A DNA stretch of 51,983 bases from Branchiostoma floridae. Lineage: Eukaryota > Chordata > Leptocardii > Amphioxiformes > Branchiostomatidae. A program made the translations under genes and the position numbers. The notes under the pieces were generated by a model. It was given only the letters and a program-made list of their open reading frames with translations, was not told the DNA's origin and ran no database searches. Positions 49,790 to 51,983 of the stretch are shown here, piece after piece (the first letter of the stretch is position 1; the number at the start of each line of letters is the position of its first letter). The stretch spans positions 988,830-1,040,812 of the forward strand of contig NC_049990.1 in the NCBI RefSeq assembly GCF_000003815.2. Direction: 5' to 3'.

Positions 49790-50340
49790 GACTTAAATGT
49801 ATCCATTTCTCATCCAGGAGACACTTACTCCGGAGTCATTACCCTCGCCCCAAGAGTGGCCTCACGCTCTGGTGACGCTGCACCAATGCCTTATCACTTC
49901 ACAAGCCAGGCATGCTGTCTGTCAAGTTTTAAAAAATCAATAAAGGAAAGAAAGAAGAGAGAAAGGAAAAGGAAAAAAAAGGAAAAAAAAAAGAAAGAAA
50001 ATGACTGATTATAAAGCTAAAGCGATATTCTAAGGCATCTAAGCGTAGAAATAAAGAGATAAGAACTCACTGTTTGAACCCACCAATGCGCGGCGTTCAT
50101 CCTTTAAATCCACTCCACTGTACGAAAGAGGCTTCACCAATACCTTATCACTTCACAAGCCAGTCATGCAGTCAGTCAAGTTTTAAAAAATCAATAAAGG
50201 AAAGAAAGAAGAGAGAAAGGAAGAATAAAAAAAAGAAAGAAGAATGAAAGAAAGAGGCAGAAAGAGAGGGAGAAAGAAAGAATAAAAGAAAGGAAAAAAG
50301 AAGAATGAAAGAAAGAGACAGAAAAAAGAGGGAGAAAGAA
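49790..50340. repeat. Tandem duplication with purine microsatellites
   Basis: CCTTATCACTTCACAAGCCA...GTCAAGTTTTAAAAAATCAA...TAAAGGAAAGAAAGAAGAGA occurs at 49890-49970 and 50130-50220. Each is followed by irregular GAAA/AAAG tracts. Confidence 0.88.
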
Positions 50341-50342
50341 GT

Positions 50343-50529
50343 GCAAGCCACTAAAGCAAGTGGACTAGTCCGCTTGTAGTCGTGTTTACATGTTTAACTC
50401 TCATACTCTGCCTCATCTGTGCTAAGCAGAGAAAGCAGGATGTACCATTTTTAAAATCTTTGGTATGACTCGGCCGGGGATCGAACTCACGACCTACGGA
50501 ATGCAAGGCGAACACTCTATGTGCCCACC
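50343..50529 (-). mobile_element. tRNA-derived SINE, family 1, minus-strand copy
   Basis: The reverse complement contains GCCTTGCATTCCGTAGGTCG, GAGTTCGATCCCCGGCCGAG (B-box), TTTAAAAATGGTACATCCTG and CTTAGCACAG, with a degraded A-box. It ends within TGGACTAGTCC / AGTGGCTTGC. Confidence 0.88.
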
Positions 50530-51120
50530 GTCCATCACTAAACAGAGACGGGGGGCGACACAGGTTATCTGGCATCTACGACCCTCTGCTGCAGTCGTGT
50601 GTCCCTGACGTCACGTCCGGAAGTTACAGCAGACGGGTCCATTCCGTGAACAAGGCTGACGGAGTCGGCTCAAAATTTGGGGTAAGTCCCAATTAATCTT
50701 AGTGTTGGTTAAGTAAAGTTTAGTTTTTCCACAATGTCATTTACCAACACAGATGAACTTTCATGCTAAGATGCGAACACTCTATATTCTACCACTAATT
50801 GCACCGGTTTTCCACAGCTGACAGCCTCTGGTTACACCATAATAACACGTCCAGCCGTGTGGGGCGTAGCCTTTTAAGCAGAGTCAGGAAACCCATCAGC
50901 AACTTAAAGAACCCATTATACTGCAATTACTATGGGCTGGAAGGTATCAGCCTTTAGCCAGTAAATATCACTGGAAGACCTTGTAGACCATTGAGAGCTA
51001 GAGATCATTTAGGAAATCATTGGGATATCATCTGGTGATCACTGAATATTGGGAGACCATTCATTTGTATACGTAAAACATTGAGAGATCCTTGGAAGAC
51101 CTTAGATATCATTTAAAGAA
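50530..51120. other. Intergenic; short degenerate motif repeats
   Basis: GAAGACCTTG, GAGACCATT, GGATATCATC words repeat irregularly at 50960-51115. CRE TGACGTCA at 50606-50613 in a GC-richer patch. No gene seen. Confidence 0.4.
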
Positions 51121-51125
51121 CGAAA

Positions 51126-51153
51126 TGAGTGAATGAATGAATGAATGAATGAC
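51126..51153. repeat. (GAAT)n microsatellite
   Basis: About six GAAT/AATG units. Confidence 0.95.
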
Positions 51154-51159
51154 ACATCA

Positions 51160-51483
51160 ACAAAAGGTAGAAGTGAACAGAGGATAATACATGTACAACG
51201 TAAGTGAGCATAGGAAACATGAGCAGTAGCTGCTAAACAAACTTAGGTAACAGGACAGAGGTGTCATAACATATCCCAGACATAAATCCATATTAACAAA
51301 TTCGCAGAACTGTACAGAGTGAAATATAAGTGTATTTCGTTAGGGTTATGGTTTAGAAGCAGAATGAAGTAAAATGCAGTCTAACCCTTGTTTCCATTCG
51401 ACTACTTAAGATAGTCTTCTTCCGTTTTGCATATCAATTCATAGTTAGGATATATCAACCCGCTCTCCAACGAAATCTCTCTA
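51160..51483. other. Intergenic, no gene seen
   Basis: Nothing recognised. Confidence 0.4.
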
Positions 51484-51580
51484 GTGTGACTGAGAAAAGT
51501 AGTGGATTCCGCCTGAAACGTTTGACCGTTTCTAAAGGCATATCCAGTTGCCCGAGTAATTGCTTTATGGCGTACAATGC
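51484..51580. mobile_element. Right-arm fragment of the 7.2-kb MITE family
   Basis: AGTGTGACTGAGAAAAGTAG, GGATTCCGCCTGAAACG, TTTGACCGTTTCTAAAGGCA and TATCCAGTTGCCCGAGTAAT match the right arm at 7405-7480. Confidence 0.82.
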
Positions 51581-51599
51581 AGTACTGTGTCTTGCCGTG

Positions 51600-51983
51600 A
51601 TAGCTTTGGACAACCCTGTCTTCAGTGCATTAGAGAGAGCCCATAACACTTAGCGACAAGAGTGGGCGTGATGACTCAAACCCAACTATCACCCGAACCA
51701 CGGGGTATACTAAAGTACCTGACGATACTTACAGCTCATGACATTACTTTAAAAGCTTGCCCGCCTGGCGCTTTGTTTCGATGGAGCCATCACATTTAGC
51801 GACAAGGGAGGGAGTGCTCAAATCTAAAACTTACTAAACCGCAGGTTATCCCTGACGATACTTACAGCTCATGACTGCACTTTGGCAGCTGAAAAGCCTG
51901 GGTTTGGATGGAGCCATTACAAAGAGTGACAAGCTTAAGAGCGGTGACTGGTGCGGTCTACGGCTCTGAATAATGCTTGTCCA
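51600..51983. repeat. Local satellite, about 150-bp units, running off the right edge
   Basis: GAGCCATCACATTTAGCGAC.AG and GACGATACTTACAGCTCATG recur (51640/51785/51910 and 51722/51857). GTG.TGACTCAAACC.AAC links it to the 48.4-49.7 kb array. Confidence 0.75.

Overview
The window reads as invertebrate-chordate genomic DNA, most likely amphioxus (Branchiostoma). This is an inference from one spliced animal gene, dense MITEs with long terminal inverted repeats, tRNA-derived SINEs, LINE 3' ends and many local minisatellite-like arrays. There is no bacterial organisation (no operons, no long single-exon genes). Two runs of N (5704-5803 and 27170-27662) show it is a draft assembly.

The only protein-coding gene I can support is on the minus strand at the left edge. 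It is the 5' part of a polypeptide N-acetylgalactosaminyltransferase (GT27 family). Exon 1 (5250-5629) carries the start codon, membrane anchor and stem. Exon 2 (925-1091) carries the start of the GT-A catalytic domain. They are joined across a 4.16-kb GT-AG intron with matching phase 2. Exon 2 ends at a good donor in phase 1, and the remaining exons lie beyond the left edge. A 5'UTR splice acceptor just upstream of the ATG suggests another 5' exon in or beyond the first gap.

From about 5.8 kb to the right end I see no convincing exon. This 46-kb stretch is built from: (i) more than a dozen unrelated local tandem arrays (units about 65-360 bp, 2-6 copies); (ii) several MITE families, some with clear target-site duplications (9-bp TSD long-TIR families, a TAA family with filled and empty sites side by side, a TTAA copy, TA-flanked pogo-like copies); (iii) tRNA-derived SINEs, one intact with a 16-bp TSD; (iv) 5'-truncated LINE ends, one with a C-terminal Cys/His motif; (v) a 290-bp solo LTR with a 5-bp TSD; (vi) microsatellites; (vii) a 56-bp minisatellite holding the second gap.

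Between the repeats are short, more GC-rich patches that look regulatory. They include a nine-site CAGGTG cluster at 20.68-21.05 kb, a compact STAT / E-box / CRE / kappaB / X-box group at 33.06-33.16 kb, CRE and nuclear-receptor-like sites at 28.7-29.0 kb, and several patches with homeodomain-type TAATTA motifs. TGACGTCA and palindromic RFX X-box sequences occur far more often than chance. All regulatory calls are motif-level inferences.
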